Source: Brevundimonas bacteroides DSM 4726 (GTDB lineage: Bacteria > Pseudomonadota > Alphaproteobacteria > Caulobacterales > Caulobacteraceae). Taken from it: a stretch of 64,000 nt of DNA. The position numbers and the translations under genes are program-made. This document shows positions 8,725-19,321 of the stretch, piece after piece. Numbering within the stretch: the first letter of the stretch is position 1; every line of letters begins with the position of its first letter. Below the pieces are notes generated by a model. It had not been told where the DNA came from. It did no database searches and was given only the letters and a program-made list of their open reading frames with translations. The stretch spans positions 62,001 through 126,000 of the forward strand of contig NZ_JNIX01000015.1 of NCBI RefSeq assembly GCF_000701445.1, given 5' to 3'.

Positions 8725-9731
8725 CAGACGAGGCCTTCAAGCGGGAAGTGAAGACCCTCTATGTCGCCGAGGCCGAGGACGGCATCCGGCTGGACCGCTG
8801 GTTCCGCCGTCGCTGGCCTCATCTGTCCAACATCCAGGTGCAGAAGATGGCCCGCAGCGGCCAGATCCGCGTCGACGGCGCCCGCATCAAGCCCGAAGGC
8901 CGCCTGACCGCCGGCGCCGCGGTCCGCGTTCCGCCCATCCCCGACGCCGTCGTCCGCGCGCCCGGCGAGCATCAGGCGCTCAGCCCCGCCGACGTCGCCT
9001 TCGCCAAGTCGCTGGTGATCTACGAGGACGACCTCGTGATCGCGCTCAACAAGCCCTGGGGCCTCGCCGTCCAGGGCGGCACCAAGACCACGCGCCACGT
9101 CGACCGCCTGCTGTCGGCCTGGGGGGAGGGGATGGAGCGCCCGCGCCTGGTCCATCGGCTGGACCGCGACACCTCCGGCGTCCTCCTGCTCGGCAAGGGC
9201 CCCGAGGCCGCCAAGCGTCTCGCCGGCGCCTTCGCCCGGCGTCAGGCCAAGAAGACCTATTGGGCCCTGGTCATCGGCCTGCCCAAGCCCACAGCGGGTC
9301 AGATCGACCTGCCGCTGAAGAAGACCGGCATCAACGACTTCGAGATCATGCGCCCCGCGGACGCCAAGGAACACGGCGCCGAGCCCGCAGAGACGGCCTA
9401 CGCCCTCATCAGCCACGCGGGCCAGCGGGCGTCGTGGCTGGCGCTCCGCCCCTTCACCGGCCGCACCCATCAGCTGCGCGCCCACATGAAGGCCATCGGT
9501 CACCCCATCCTGGGCGACACGAAGTACGGCGACGCCGTAAGCGCCGAACTCTCCGGCCCGCTGAAGCTGCAACTCCACGCGCGGCGGATCGAGCTCGACC
9601 ACCCGTCGGGCGGCAAGCTGATCGTGGAAGCCCCCCTCAGCCCCGAGATGCGCGCCGGCTTCCAGCATTTCGGCTTCGAGGAAGCCGAGGCCGACGCCGA
9701 CCCCTTCGCGGGTGTGAGACGCATGCGATGA
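8721..9731 (+). CDS. RluA-family pseudouridine synthase with S4 domain (RluC/D-like)
   Basis: 23S rRNA pseudouridine synthase of the RluC/RluD architecture: an N-terminal S4 RNA-binding module (about residues 20-70, LDRWFRRRWPHLSNIQVQKM) and the catalytic domain with HRLDRDTSG (Asp148) and PFTGRTHQLRAHM. It starts at GTG 8721 inside the crcB stop, so translation is coupled. Family members modify positions around 955/2504/2580 or 1911-1917 in E. coli numbering; the position set here is not decided by sequence. Length 336 residues is usual. Confidence 0.93.
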   Translation: MTDEAFKREVKTLYVAEAEDGIRLDRWFRRRWPHLSNIQVQKMARSGQIRVDGARIKPEGRLTAGAAVRVPPIPDAVVRAPGEHQALSPADVAFAKSLVIYEDDLVIALNKPWGLAVQGGTKTTRHVDRLLSAWGEGMERPRLVHRLDRDTSGVLLLGKGPEAAKRLAGAFARRQAKKTYWALVIGLPKPTAGQIDLPLKKTGINDFEIMRPADAKEHGAEPAETAYALISHAGQRASWLALRPFTGRTHQLRAHMKAIGHPILGDTKYGDAVSAELSGPLKLQLHARRIELDHPSGGKLIVEAPLSPEMRAGFQHFGFEEAEADADPFAGVRRMR

Positions 9732-10399
9732 GGCCGCTGGCCATCTTCGACATCGACGGCACCCTTGTCGACAGCCGCGCCTCCATCTTCCAGGCCGCCA
9801 CCGAGGCCGCCCGCGCGCTCGGCCTGCCCGAGCCCGACTATGACCGCGTCCGCCGGATCGTGGGCCTCAGCCTGCCCGAGGCGCTCGCCACCCTCGAACC
9901 CGGCCTGACACCGCCCGAGCTCGACCGCTTCGTCGAGGGCTTCCGCCAGTGTTTCCACCGCCTCTACGCCGAGGGCCACGAGGAGCCGCTCTATCCCGGC
10001 GCGAACGATCTGCTGCGTCGCCTCCACCGCGACGGCTGGCGCCTGTCGCTGGCGACCGGCCAGAACCGCAAGGGCGTGGCGCGCAACCTCGCCCGACAGG
10101 GCTGGGCCGACCTCTTCGTCTCCTCCCACTGCGCCGAGGACGGCCCGGGCAAGCCGCACCCGGCCATGCTCCACGCCGCGCTCTCCGCCGCCGCCTGCGA
10201 GCCCAACAGCGCCATCATGATCGGCGACACCACCTACGACATCGTCATGGCCCTCAACGCCGGCGTCCGCCCCCAGGGCGTCGCCTGGGGCTTCCATACG
10301 CCGGACGAACAGATCGCCGCCGGCGCGCCCCACGTCGCCGTGGATTTCACCGACCTGGAAGCCGCGCTGGATCGTTTCGCGGCGAGAGCCTTCGCATGA
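9728..10399 (+). CDS. HAD-superfamily phosphatase
   Basis: HAD hydrolase, subfamily IA, 223 residues. Motif I is FDIDGTLVDS (Asp8 nucleophile, Asp10 acid/base), motif II is the Thr in SLATGQNRKG, motif III the Lys in GPGKPHP, and motif IV is MIGDTTYDIVMA. The cap domain lies between residues 18 and 90. It resembles phosphoglycolate-phosphatase/Gph-like proteins; substrate unknown. ATG 9728 overlaps the stop of the pseudouridine synthase (ATGA), and its own stop overlaps the ATP12 chaperone start, so the three are probably co-translated. Confidence 0.92.
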   Translation: MRPLAIFDIDGTLVDSRASIFQAATEAARALGLPEPDYDRVRRIVGLSLPEALATLEPGLTPPELDRFVEGFRQCFHRLYAEGHEEPLYPGANDLLRRLHRDGWRLSLATGQNRKGVARNLARQGWADLFVSSHCAEDGPGKPHPAMLHAALSAAACEPNSAIMIGDTTYDIVMALNAGVRPQGVAWGFHTPDEQIAAGAPHVAVDFTDLEAALDRFAARAFA

Positions 10400-11159
10400 G
10401 CCACATCCCCAACCTCGACCCCAACGTCGCCGCCCGAAAGGGCTTTCGCGAATCCGAGGAGCGCCAGAAGCGCTTCTGGAAAGACGTCACCGTCGAACCC
10501 CGCGATGGCGGGCACGTCGTCTTGCTCGACGGCCGCGCCCCCAAGACCCCCGCCGGCGCCCCCTACGCCCTGCCGACCGAACCGCTCGCCCGCCTCGTCG
10601 CCGACGAATGGGCCGCCCAGGGTGAGTTCATCGAGCCCGCGACCATGTTCGCCACCCGCCTGGCCGCCACCGCCATCGACCGCGTCTCCCAGGCCCGCGA
10701 GGCCGTCGCCGAGGAGATCGCCGCCTACGCCGGCTCTGACCTCCTCTGCTACCTCGCCGAGGACCCGACCTCCTTGGTCGAACAGCAGGCCCGCCAGTGG
10801 ACCCCTTGGCGCGACTGGGCTGCATCCGAGCTCGGCGTCGCGCTCGAACCCGTCGAAGGCATCATCCACCGCCCCCAGTCGCCCGACGCCGTCGCCCGCG
10901 TTCGCGAGCTCGCCCTGTCGCTCGACGACTTCGCCCTGTCCGCCCTCGCCATGGCTACGCCGCTGCTGGGCAGCGCCATCCTCGCCCTTGCGGTCCAGCG
11001 CGGCGCCCTGACGGGTGAGGCCGCCTTCGACCTCTCCCGCCTCGACGAAGCCTTCCAGGAAAGGCGCTGGGGCGTCGACGAGGAAGCCGCCGTCCGCACG
11101 GCGCTAAGACGCGCCGAGGCGTTCCTGCTCGAAAACTGGTTCCAGGCTCTCAGCCCTGC

Positions 11160-11181
<22 letters not shown>
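10396..11181 (+). CDS. ATP12 family chaperone
   Basis: Assembly chaperone for the F1 ATPase alpha subunit, 261 residues, homologous to mitochondrial Atp12. Diagnostic parts are [35 protein letters not shown], the Asp-rich [13 protein letters not shown] and a C-terminal [10 protein letters not shown] helix. ATG 10396 overlaps the HAD stop (ATGA). Presence of this family is typical of alphaproteobacteria. The last 22 bases overlap the 3' end of the opposing metH gene, and no terminator separates them. Confidence 0.93.
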
Positions 11182-13840
<2,659 letters not shown>

Positions 13841-13841
<1 letters not shown>

Positions 13842-14908
13842 CAGGCCACCATCTCGAACGGTTCCAGCCCCGACAGCCTCAGCGCCACCGGCCGCTCCGG
13901 GATCGCGCGCGGCGTCACCCCCGCCACTTCCTCGGCCACATGACGGATGTGCTCCGGCGTCGTGCCGCAGCAGCCGCCGACGATGTTGACCAGGCCGCTG
14001 CGCGCCCACTCCTCGATGAAGTGGGCCGTTTCGTGCGGTTCCTCGTCGTACTGGCCCATGGCGTTGGGCAGGCCGGCGTTGGGATAGGCGGCGACCAGGG
14101 TGTCGGCCACGCGGGACAGCTCGGCGATGAAGGGCCGCATCAGGTCGGCCCCCAGCGCGCAGTTGAAGCCCACGGCGAACGGCTTGGCATGACGCACGCT
14201 GTTCCAGAAGGCCTCGGCCGTCTGGCCCGACAGGGTCCGGCCAGACCGGTCGGTGATGGTGCCCGAGATCCAGATGGGCAGGGGCTCCAGCCCCTCATCC
14301 TCCAGGTCCTTGATCGCCTTGATCGCGGCCTTGCAGTTCAGCGTGTCGGTGATGGTCTCGATCAGATAGAGGTGCACCCCGCCTTCGTTCAGCGCCTTCA
14401 CCTGATGGCGATAGGCCTCGTAGACCTGGTCGAAGGTCACGCTGCGCGCGCCCGGATCGTTCACGTCCGACGACATCGACAGCATTTTGTTCAGCGGCCC
14501 GATCGACCCGGCGGCGAAGCGCGGCTTGTGCGGTTCCTTCTCGGTCCAGCGATCGGCGGCGGCGCGGGCCAGCTTCGCGCCTTCCAGATTGATGTCCCAG
14601 ACGGCGTCGGCGTCGAGGTGATAGTCCTCCTGGGCGATCGTGGTGGCCGAGAAGGTGTTGGTCTCGGAGATGTCCGCCCCGGCCGCGAAATACTGGTCGT
14701 GCAGGTCGGCGATGACGTCGGGCCGGGTGATGCAGAGGATGTCGTTGTTCCCCTTCATCTGGCCGTTGTGGGACGTGAAGCGGTCGCCCCGGAAATCCTC
14801 TTCTGACAGCTCGCGCCGCTGGATCATCACGCCCCACGAACCGTCGAGCACCAGGATGCGCGCCTTCGCGGCGACGTGAAGCTGGGCGATGCGGTTGGAA
14901 CGGCTCAT
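13841..14908 (-). CDS. metH: Methionine synthase, homocysteine-binding half
   Basis: Zinc-dependent homocysteine S-methyltransferase domain, 355 residues, corresponding to the N-terminal module of MetH. The zinc ligands are visible: Cys in VGFNCALGA and the pair in [10 protein letters not shown]. Other landmarks are [10 protein letters not shown] and [11 protein letters not shown] 14908 overlaps the metF stop (ATGA) and its stop overlaps the start of the folate/B12 half. Both halves are complete, with clean start and stop codons, so the enzyme is likely assembled from two chains. Confidence 0.95.
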
Positions 14909-15867
14909 GCGACGGCCCTCTGCTCGCGCACGCCCAGGATCCGGCAGATCGCATAGACGAGGTCGGCCCGGTTCAGGGTGTAGAAGTGGAAGTCCGAGAA
15001 GCCTTCCTCCTGCAGCCGCGCGCAGGTCTCGGCCGCGACCGATGCGGCCACGAGCTTCCGCGTCTCTGGATCGTCGTCCAGCCCCTCGAAGTGGGCCGCC
15101 AGCCATGCGGGCACCGAGGCCCCGCACGACGCGCTCATCCGTTGGAGGCCCGCGAAGTTCGACACCGGCATGATCCCGGGGATCAGGGGGATGGTCACGC
15201 CGGCTGCCCGCACGCGGTCGCGAAACCTCAGGAAGGCGTCGATGTCGAAGAAGAACTGGCTTAGCGCCCGCGTCGCGCCCGCGTCGACCTTGGCCTTGAT
15301 CACATCAATGTCGTGCTCGATCGACGGGCTCTCCGGATGCTTCTCCGGATAGACGCCGACCGATGTCTGAAAACCCCCGACGCGCTGGATCGCCCGCGCC
15401 AGTTCTGTGGCATTGGCATAGCCGTCCTCGCGCGGCTGATAGACCCCGCCGATGCCGCTTCCGCCGCTGACGGCCGAACCCGGCGGATCGCCGCGCAGGG
15501 CCACGATGTGGTCCACGCCGATGGCCTTGTAATCCTCGATGACCTGATCGACCTCGTCGCGGCTAGCCTCGACGCAGGTCAGGTGGGCGGCGGGCTTCAT
15601 CGTGGTCTCGGTCAGGATGCGCTGCACCGTCCGGTGCGTCCGCTCCCTCGTCGAGCCGCCCGCGCCATAGGTCACCGAGACGAAGGCGGGGTTCAGGGGC
15701 TCCAGCCGCCGGATCGCCTTCCACAACGTGGCTTCGGCTTCGTCGGACTTGGGCGGAAAGAACTCGAACGAGACGCGCACCGGGTTCGGGTTCTCGCCCG
15801 CGCGAGCCACAGGGCCCAGCGGCGACAGCAGCAGCGCGCGCGCGGCCGCGAGGGATGTGGCGGCCAT
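14905..15867 (-). CDS. metF: 5,10-methylenetetrahydrofolate reductase
   Basis: FAD enzyme that reduces methylene-THF to methyl-THF, feeding MetH. The 320-residue TIM barrel shows VSFEFFPPKSDEAE near the N-terminus (catalytic Glu), FVSVTYGAGGSTRERT, AHLTC and LRGDPPG. The first ~25 residues (to GENPNP) are an extra leader not needed for the barrel, so a later start is possible, but ATG 15867 shares a base with the regulator stop (TGATG), which argues for coupling. It sits between the regulator and both metH parts in one operon. Confidence 0.95.
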   Translation of the reverse strand: MAATSLAAARALLLSPLGPVARAGENPNPVRVSFEFFPPKSDEAEATLWKAIRRLEPLNPAFVSVTYGAGGSTRERTHRTVQRILTETTMKPAAHLTCVEASRDEVDQVIEDYKAIGVDHIVALRGDPPGSAVSGGSGIGGVYQPREDGYANATELARAIQRVGGFQTSVGVYPEKHPESPSIEHDIDVIKAKVDAGATRALSQFFFDIDAFLRFRDRVRAAGVTIPLIPGIMPVSNFAGLQRMSASCGASVPAWLAAHFEGLDDDPETRKLVAASVAAETCARLQEEGFSDFHFYTLNRADLVYAICRILGVREQRAVA

Positions 15868-16829
15868 CAGGCGACGCTCCTGTTGGCGATAGCGGGCCGC
15901 TCGGCGGTCCAGATAGTGACGGTCAGGCCCGCTGTGTCCGGGGGCAGGGCGATGGTTGCGGACGGCTTGAGCCCCGCATCCCCCAGCCAGCGACCGATCT
16001 CCTCGTCGGCGAAGCCCAGGCGCCGGTGCTGATGCTCGTCTCTCAACCGCTCCAGCTCATGGGGGGCGAAATCAACGATCAGCAGTTTTCCACCGGGCAT
16101 GACCAGCCGCGCGGCCTCGGCTACGGCGGCGGCCGGATCGGCCAGGTAGTGCAGAACCTGATGCACCAGCACGAGGTCCGCCGACTGCGCCGGCAGGCGC
16201 GTGGCGAAGATGTCCCCGTGCCTCAGCTCGACCTTATCCAAACCTGCCCTGGCGACATTGGCGCGGGCGATGTTCAGCATGTTCTGGCTGAGATCCAGCC
16301 CGATCGACATCCGCGCCTTCTTGCCTAGCAGGGTCAGCATCCGCCCCGACCCGGTACCCAGGTCCACGACCCGCTCGAACGGTCCCGGCCCCGCCGCCCG
16401 CTCGATGGCGTTCTCCACCGCCGTCTCGGACACATACAGCGACCGGATGCGGTCCCAGCTGGGCGCCACCTGCTCGAAGTAGGCGGCGGCGGCCGCGGCG
16501 CGCTCGTCGCGCACCTCGTCCAGGCGGCGGTGGTCGGCGGCTCCTGCCGCGTCGTCCAGCCCGTCCAGGATGGTGTCGATCAGACGCCGCACGTCCGGCT
16601 CGTGCGACACGCGGTAGAAGACCCGGGCCCCGTCCGGAAACCGCTCGATCAGCCCGGCATCCGCCATCAGCTTCAGGTGACGCGACACGCGCGGCTGGCT
16701 CTGGTCCAGCACGCGGGACAGCTCCATGACTGACAGCTCCTCGCCGGCCAGCAGCGACAGCACGCGCAGCCGCGTCGGCTCTCCGGCGGCGCGCAGCACA
16801 TCGACAGTCTGATCAGCGGTCAGGCTCAT
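15867..16829 (-). CDS. ArsR-type regulator fused to a SAM-dependent methyltransferase (SahR-like)
   Basis: A 320-residue fusion. Residues 1-90 form an ArsR winged helix (EPTRLRVLSLLAGEELSVMELS, then QSQPRVSRHLKLMADAGLIE). Residues ~115-310 form a Rossmann methyltransferase with motif I VVDLGTGSGRML and VHQVLHYLADP. ArsR regulators next to methionine-cycle genes include SahR, which senses S-adenosylhomocysteine; a methyltransferase-like ligand pocket fits that role. It lacks the arsenic-type CVC metal site. ATG 16829 follows a perfect palindrome by six bases, so autorepression is likely. Whether the methyltransferase part is active or only a sensor cannot be told. Confidence 0.85.
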   Translation of the reverse strand: MSLTADQTVDVLRAAGEPTRLRVLSLLAGEELSVMELSRVLDQSQPRVSRHLKLMADAGLIERFPDGARVFYRVSHEPDVRRLIDTILDGLDDAAGAADHRRLDEVRDERAAAAAAYFEQVAPSWDRIRSLYVSETAVENAIERAAGPGPFERVVDLGTGSGRMLTLLGKKARMSIGLDLSQNMLNIARANVARAGLDKVELRHGDIFATRLPAQSADLVLVHQVLHYLADPAAAVAEAARLVMPGGKLLIVDFAPHELERLRDEHQHRRLGFADEEIGRWLGDAGLKPSATIALPPDTAGLTVTIWTAERPAIANRSVA

Positions 16830-16835
16830 GAGATA

Positions 16836-16861
16836 ATCATATAAGGATATCCTTATATGAT
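16836..16861. promoter_or_regulatory. Perfect 26-bp palindromic operator of the methionine operon
   Basis: Every base of 16836-16861 matches its reverse complement, centred on the GATATC core (aaggatatcctt in the middle). AT-rich arms stand out in this GC-rich DNA. It lies 6 bases upstream of the regulator ATG, overlapping the region where ribosome and polymerase would bind, and about 75 bases from the divergent EF-hand gene. It is the expected type of site for an ArsR dimer. Confidence 0.8.
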
Positions 16862-16886
16862 GTGAAGCCAGAAATGCCGCGACGGC

Positions 16887-16908
16887 TTGGGCGGTGTCGC
16901 GCGTTATA
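16887..16908 (+). promoter_or_regulatory. Candidate promoter of the EF-hand gene
   Basis: TTGGGC at 16887-16892, then GTTATA at 16903-16908 with ten bases between, one mismatch from the GCTANA form of Caulobacter promoters. The predicted start near 16915 gives a leader of about 20 bases containing GGAG before ATG 16937. Confidence 0.4.
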
Positions 16909-16936
16909 GTCAGGCTTGTCCTGTCGGAGCCGTCTG

Positions 16937-17440
16937 ATGCGCCTCGTCCTATGCCTCGCCTCGACCATGGCCATGTCGCTCGCTGCCTGTGCGCAGGAGG
17001 AGCGGGTGGAGGCCGCTGCCGTCGATCCCGCCCCGATCGAGGAACCCGCCGACGCACCAGAAGAAGCCTTTCTTGAGGAGGCGGCGCTGGACGTCGAACC
17101 CCTGCCGCCCCGACCCCTCCCGCCGCGCCCGGCCCAGCGGCGTCAGGCGGAGCAGGGGCCGATGACGCTGGAGCAGATGCTGGCCCGCGCCGAACGAGGC
17201 TTCGACCGCGCCGACGCCGATTCGGACGGCGTGGTGACGACCGCAGAGCTGGACGCCGCCGCCGAAACCCTGCCCAACGCCCGCAACTGGTCCCGCGCCG
17301 ACCGCGACGGCGACGGACGCCTGACCAAGGATGAGTTCCGCTCCGTCGTCGCCTGGCGCTTCGAGCGCATGGACGCCGACGGCGACGGCTCAGTCAGCGT
17401 CGAGGAACGCCAAGCCCGCCGGGGCGGCGAGGCCGACTAG
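16937..17440 (+). CDS. EF-hand lipoprotein
   Basis: A 167-residue exported calcium-binding protein. Signal peptide with lipobox LAAC (Cys15), then an acidic and proline-rich linker (about residues 20-75), then three EF-hand loops: DADSDGVVTTAEL, DRDGDGRLTKDEF and DADGDGSVSVEE. Ligand positions 1, 3, 5 and 12 are kept in all three. Such small EF-hand lipoproteins are common in Caulobacterales and their roles are mostly unknown. GGAG lies before ATG 16937. The gene ends on a CTAG shared with the opposing DUF6065 gene. Confidence 0.85.
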   Translation: MRLVLCLASTMAMSLAACAQEERVEAAAVDPAPIEEPADAPEEAFLEEAALDVEPLPPRPLPPRPAQRRQAEQGPMTLEQMLARAERGFDRADADSDGVVTTAELDAAAETLPNARNWSRADRDGDGRLTKDEFRSVVAWRFERMDADGDGSVSVEERQARRGGEAD

Positions 17441-18312
17441 GTCTTCCCACCGTCCGTGATCGCCTTGGCCGCCCCGACCGCCGACCAGGTCGTGAAGCCG
17501 ACATGCGCCCGTGCGGGCGGCGAGGGCTCCGGCGCCTCGGGCAGGGGGGCGAGGCGGCGCTTGTTCACGTGGTCCACCGTCCGCACGCCGACCTGATCCG
17601 GGAACTCGCCCCGGAAATAGAACCTCTGCCACGCCTGCTTGACCGCTTCGGGATCGCCTGCGGCCATGCGGGTGTTGAAGTCGGTGCGGACCTCCGACCA
17701 CTTGCGGTACTGAACCGCGAGATCGCCGTCGTCATCCAGCGAGCGCCGCACTGGCTGGAACCGCTCGATCCGGTGGTGCGGCACGGGCTGCAGGAAACAG
17801 AAGGGCTCGTCCTTCTCGAACCGGATCACGCCGGGGGCCGTGAAGCGCCAGTTCATGGTGAAGGGATAGGGCAGCCAGTCCGTCTCGGTGATGCCTTCCA
17901 AGGCGCAGATGCCGTGCTTGGCCCGGTTCGGCGGCCCGGACGCCCGCATGCCCCAGCCCTCGGGCGTGCGGAACATCCAGCCGGTGTGAAACGTCAGCAC
18001 ACCCTCGGTGAAGTGCGACTGGGCGAAGTGCTCAAAGTAGAGCGCATCCTTGTCGGGTCGGAACTGGATGGCGTCGGCCCCCATCCTCCCGTCCCACTCG
18101 GCCTCGAAACCGAAGGGACACAGCAGCTCCCACCCCGTGGTGTTGGCCATGGTCAGCGGCAGGCAGCGATAGGGATGCCGCCCGGCGAACTCATCCATCC
18201 AGTCGCGCTCCGGTCGCCCGGGCACCATCCGCGGCGGGTCCGGCCGCATCGGAAAGCACTCCAACGTCAGGGCGTCGGTCTGAACGGCGATGTCGGTCAC
18301 GGGCGAACTCAT
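17437..18312 (-). CDS. DUF6065 family protein
   Basis: A 291-residue soluble protein that fits DUF6065: CLPLTMANTTGWELLCPFGFEAEWDG near residue 50, HFTEGVLTFHTGWMFRTPEGW, then TDWLPYPFTMNWRFT and the FCFLQPVPH block. Many aromatic and His residues suggest a double-stranded beta-helix, but no catalytic role is known. Its ATG at 18312 overlaps the stop of the hydroxyacid dehydrogenase (ATGA), so the two are co-translated and may act on related substrates. It ends on a CTAG shared with the EF-hand gene. Confidence 0.8.
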   Translation of the reverse strand: MSSPVTDIAVQTDALTLECFPMRPDPPRMVPGRPERDWMDEFAGRHPYRCLPLTMANTTGWELLCPFGFEAEWDGRMGADAIQFRPDKDALYFEHFAQSHFTEGVLTFHTGWMFRTPEGWGMRASGPPNRAKHGICALEGITETDWLPYPFTMNWRFTAPGVIRFEKDEPFCFLQPVPHHRIERFQPVRRSLDDDGDLAVQYRKWSEVRTDFNTRMAAGDPEAVKQAWQRFYFRGEFPDQVGVRTVDHVNKRRLAPLPEAPEPSPPARAHVGFTTWSAVGAAKAITDGGKT

Positions 18313-19238
18313 GGAACAGGCGACACGGGCGGCTCGCCCGCTGCCACAGCCTGAAGGTTCCGGACCAGAAGCGCCAGCATCCCCTGCACGGCCGCCATCG
18401 TCGCCCCGGCCGTGTGCGGCGTCAGCAGGACGTTGGGGACGTCCGCCCAACGTTCCGCCGACGTCGGCTCGGTCTCGAACACGTCCAGCGCCGCCCCGCC
18501 CAGCCGCCCGGCCTTCAACGCCGCGATCAGGGCGTCTTCGTCGACCAGCGACCCGCGCGCCACGTTCACCAACAGCCCATTCGGCCCCACCGCCTCGATC
18601 ACCTCGGCCGAGATCAGCCCCCGGTTCGTCGTGTCCGCGCGACAGGCCACGACCAGGATGTCCGACTGGGCGGCGAGCTCCACAAGAGACCCTGCCTTGG
18701 GCCACGCCGCCTGCGCCTTGTCGCGCGGCCCCCACCACCGAACCTCGCAGCCCATCACCGCGACACGCAGCGCCACCGCCTCGCCGATGGCCCCCAAGCC
18801 AACGATGCCCACGCGCTGCCCCCGCATGGACGGCGTGATCAGCCGCTGCTCGATCGCCCAGCTGCCCGAGCGCACGATCCGGTCGCCGTCCACGACGCGC
18901 CGCCGCGCCGCCAGCATCAGCGCCAGCGCATGATCGGCCACGTCCTCATGATTCACCGCCGGCGCATGAGTGACGACCAGGCCTCGCGCCCGGCACCAGT
19001 CCAGATCCAGCCCGTCATACCCCGAGGTGAAGCAGGCGACGTGCTTCAGGTTCGGAAGATGCTCCAGCACCACCATGTCCAGCGCGTCCTCGCCCACCAT
19101 CACGACGGCGGTGATGTCGTCGGTCGCCTCCACCGGCGGCCCCTCCCACAGGCGAAAGACCCGATAGGCGGCCTCCAGGAACGGCGCGACGGGCGCGAGT
19201 GCGCGCGAGGCGATAAGCAGGGCAGGCAGGGTGGTCAT
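18309..19238 (-). CDS. D-2-hydroxyacid dehydrogenase family protein
   Basis: NAD(P)-dependent oxidoreductase of 309 residues, from the formate/glycerate dehydrogenase family. Rossmann motif VGIVGLGAIGEAVA lies near residue 145. Catalytic positions are Arg (VACRADTTNRG), Glu (DVFETEPT) and His (LLTPHTAG). The NADP/NAD-selecting segment, RWWGPRDK, has Arg where NAD enzymes have an acid, suggesting NADP use (inferred). Substrate may be glyoxylate/hydroxypyruvate or another 2-keto acid. It is the first gene of a pair with DUF6065, which starts inside its stop codon. Confidence 0.9.
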   Translation of the reverse strand: MTTLPALLIASRALAPVAPFLEAAYRVFRLWEGPPVEATDDITAVVMVGEDALDMVVLEHLPNLKHVACFTSGYDGLDLDWCRARGLVVTHAPAVNHEDVADHALALMLAARRRVVDGDRIVRSGSWAIEQRLITPSMRGQRVGIVGLGAIGEAVALRVAVMGCEVRWWGPRDKAQAAWPKAGSLVELAAQSDILVVACRADTTNRGLISAEVIEAVGPNGLLVNVARGSLVDEDALIAALKAGRLGGAALDVFETEPTSAERWADVPNVLLTPHTAGATMAAVQGMLALLVRNLQAVAAGEPPVSPVP

Positions 19239-19321
19239 GGCTCGGCCTATACGACGCCAAGCCTGGCCGGGGGAGGGGCTACGGCACGCTGGCTGGGCAG
19301 CCAGGCCTGGCGGCCCCGGAC

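Noticed and set aside
16830..16936. SAM riboswitch before the methionine operon
   Set aside because: The leader is too short and holds only the DNA palindrome; control by the ArsR-type protein explains it.
19239..19321. Palindrome gccaggcctggc as a regulatory site
   Set aside because: Short GC palindromes are expected by chance in such DNA and it lies between ends of same-strand genes.
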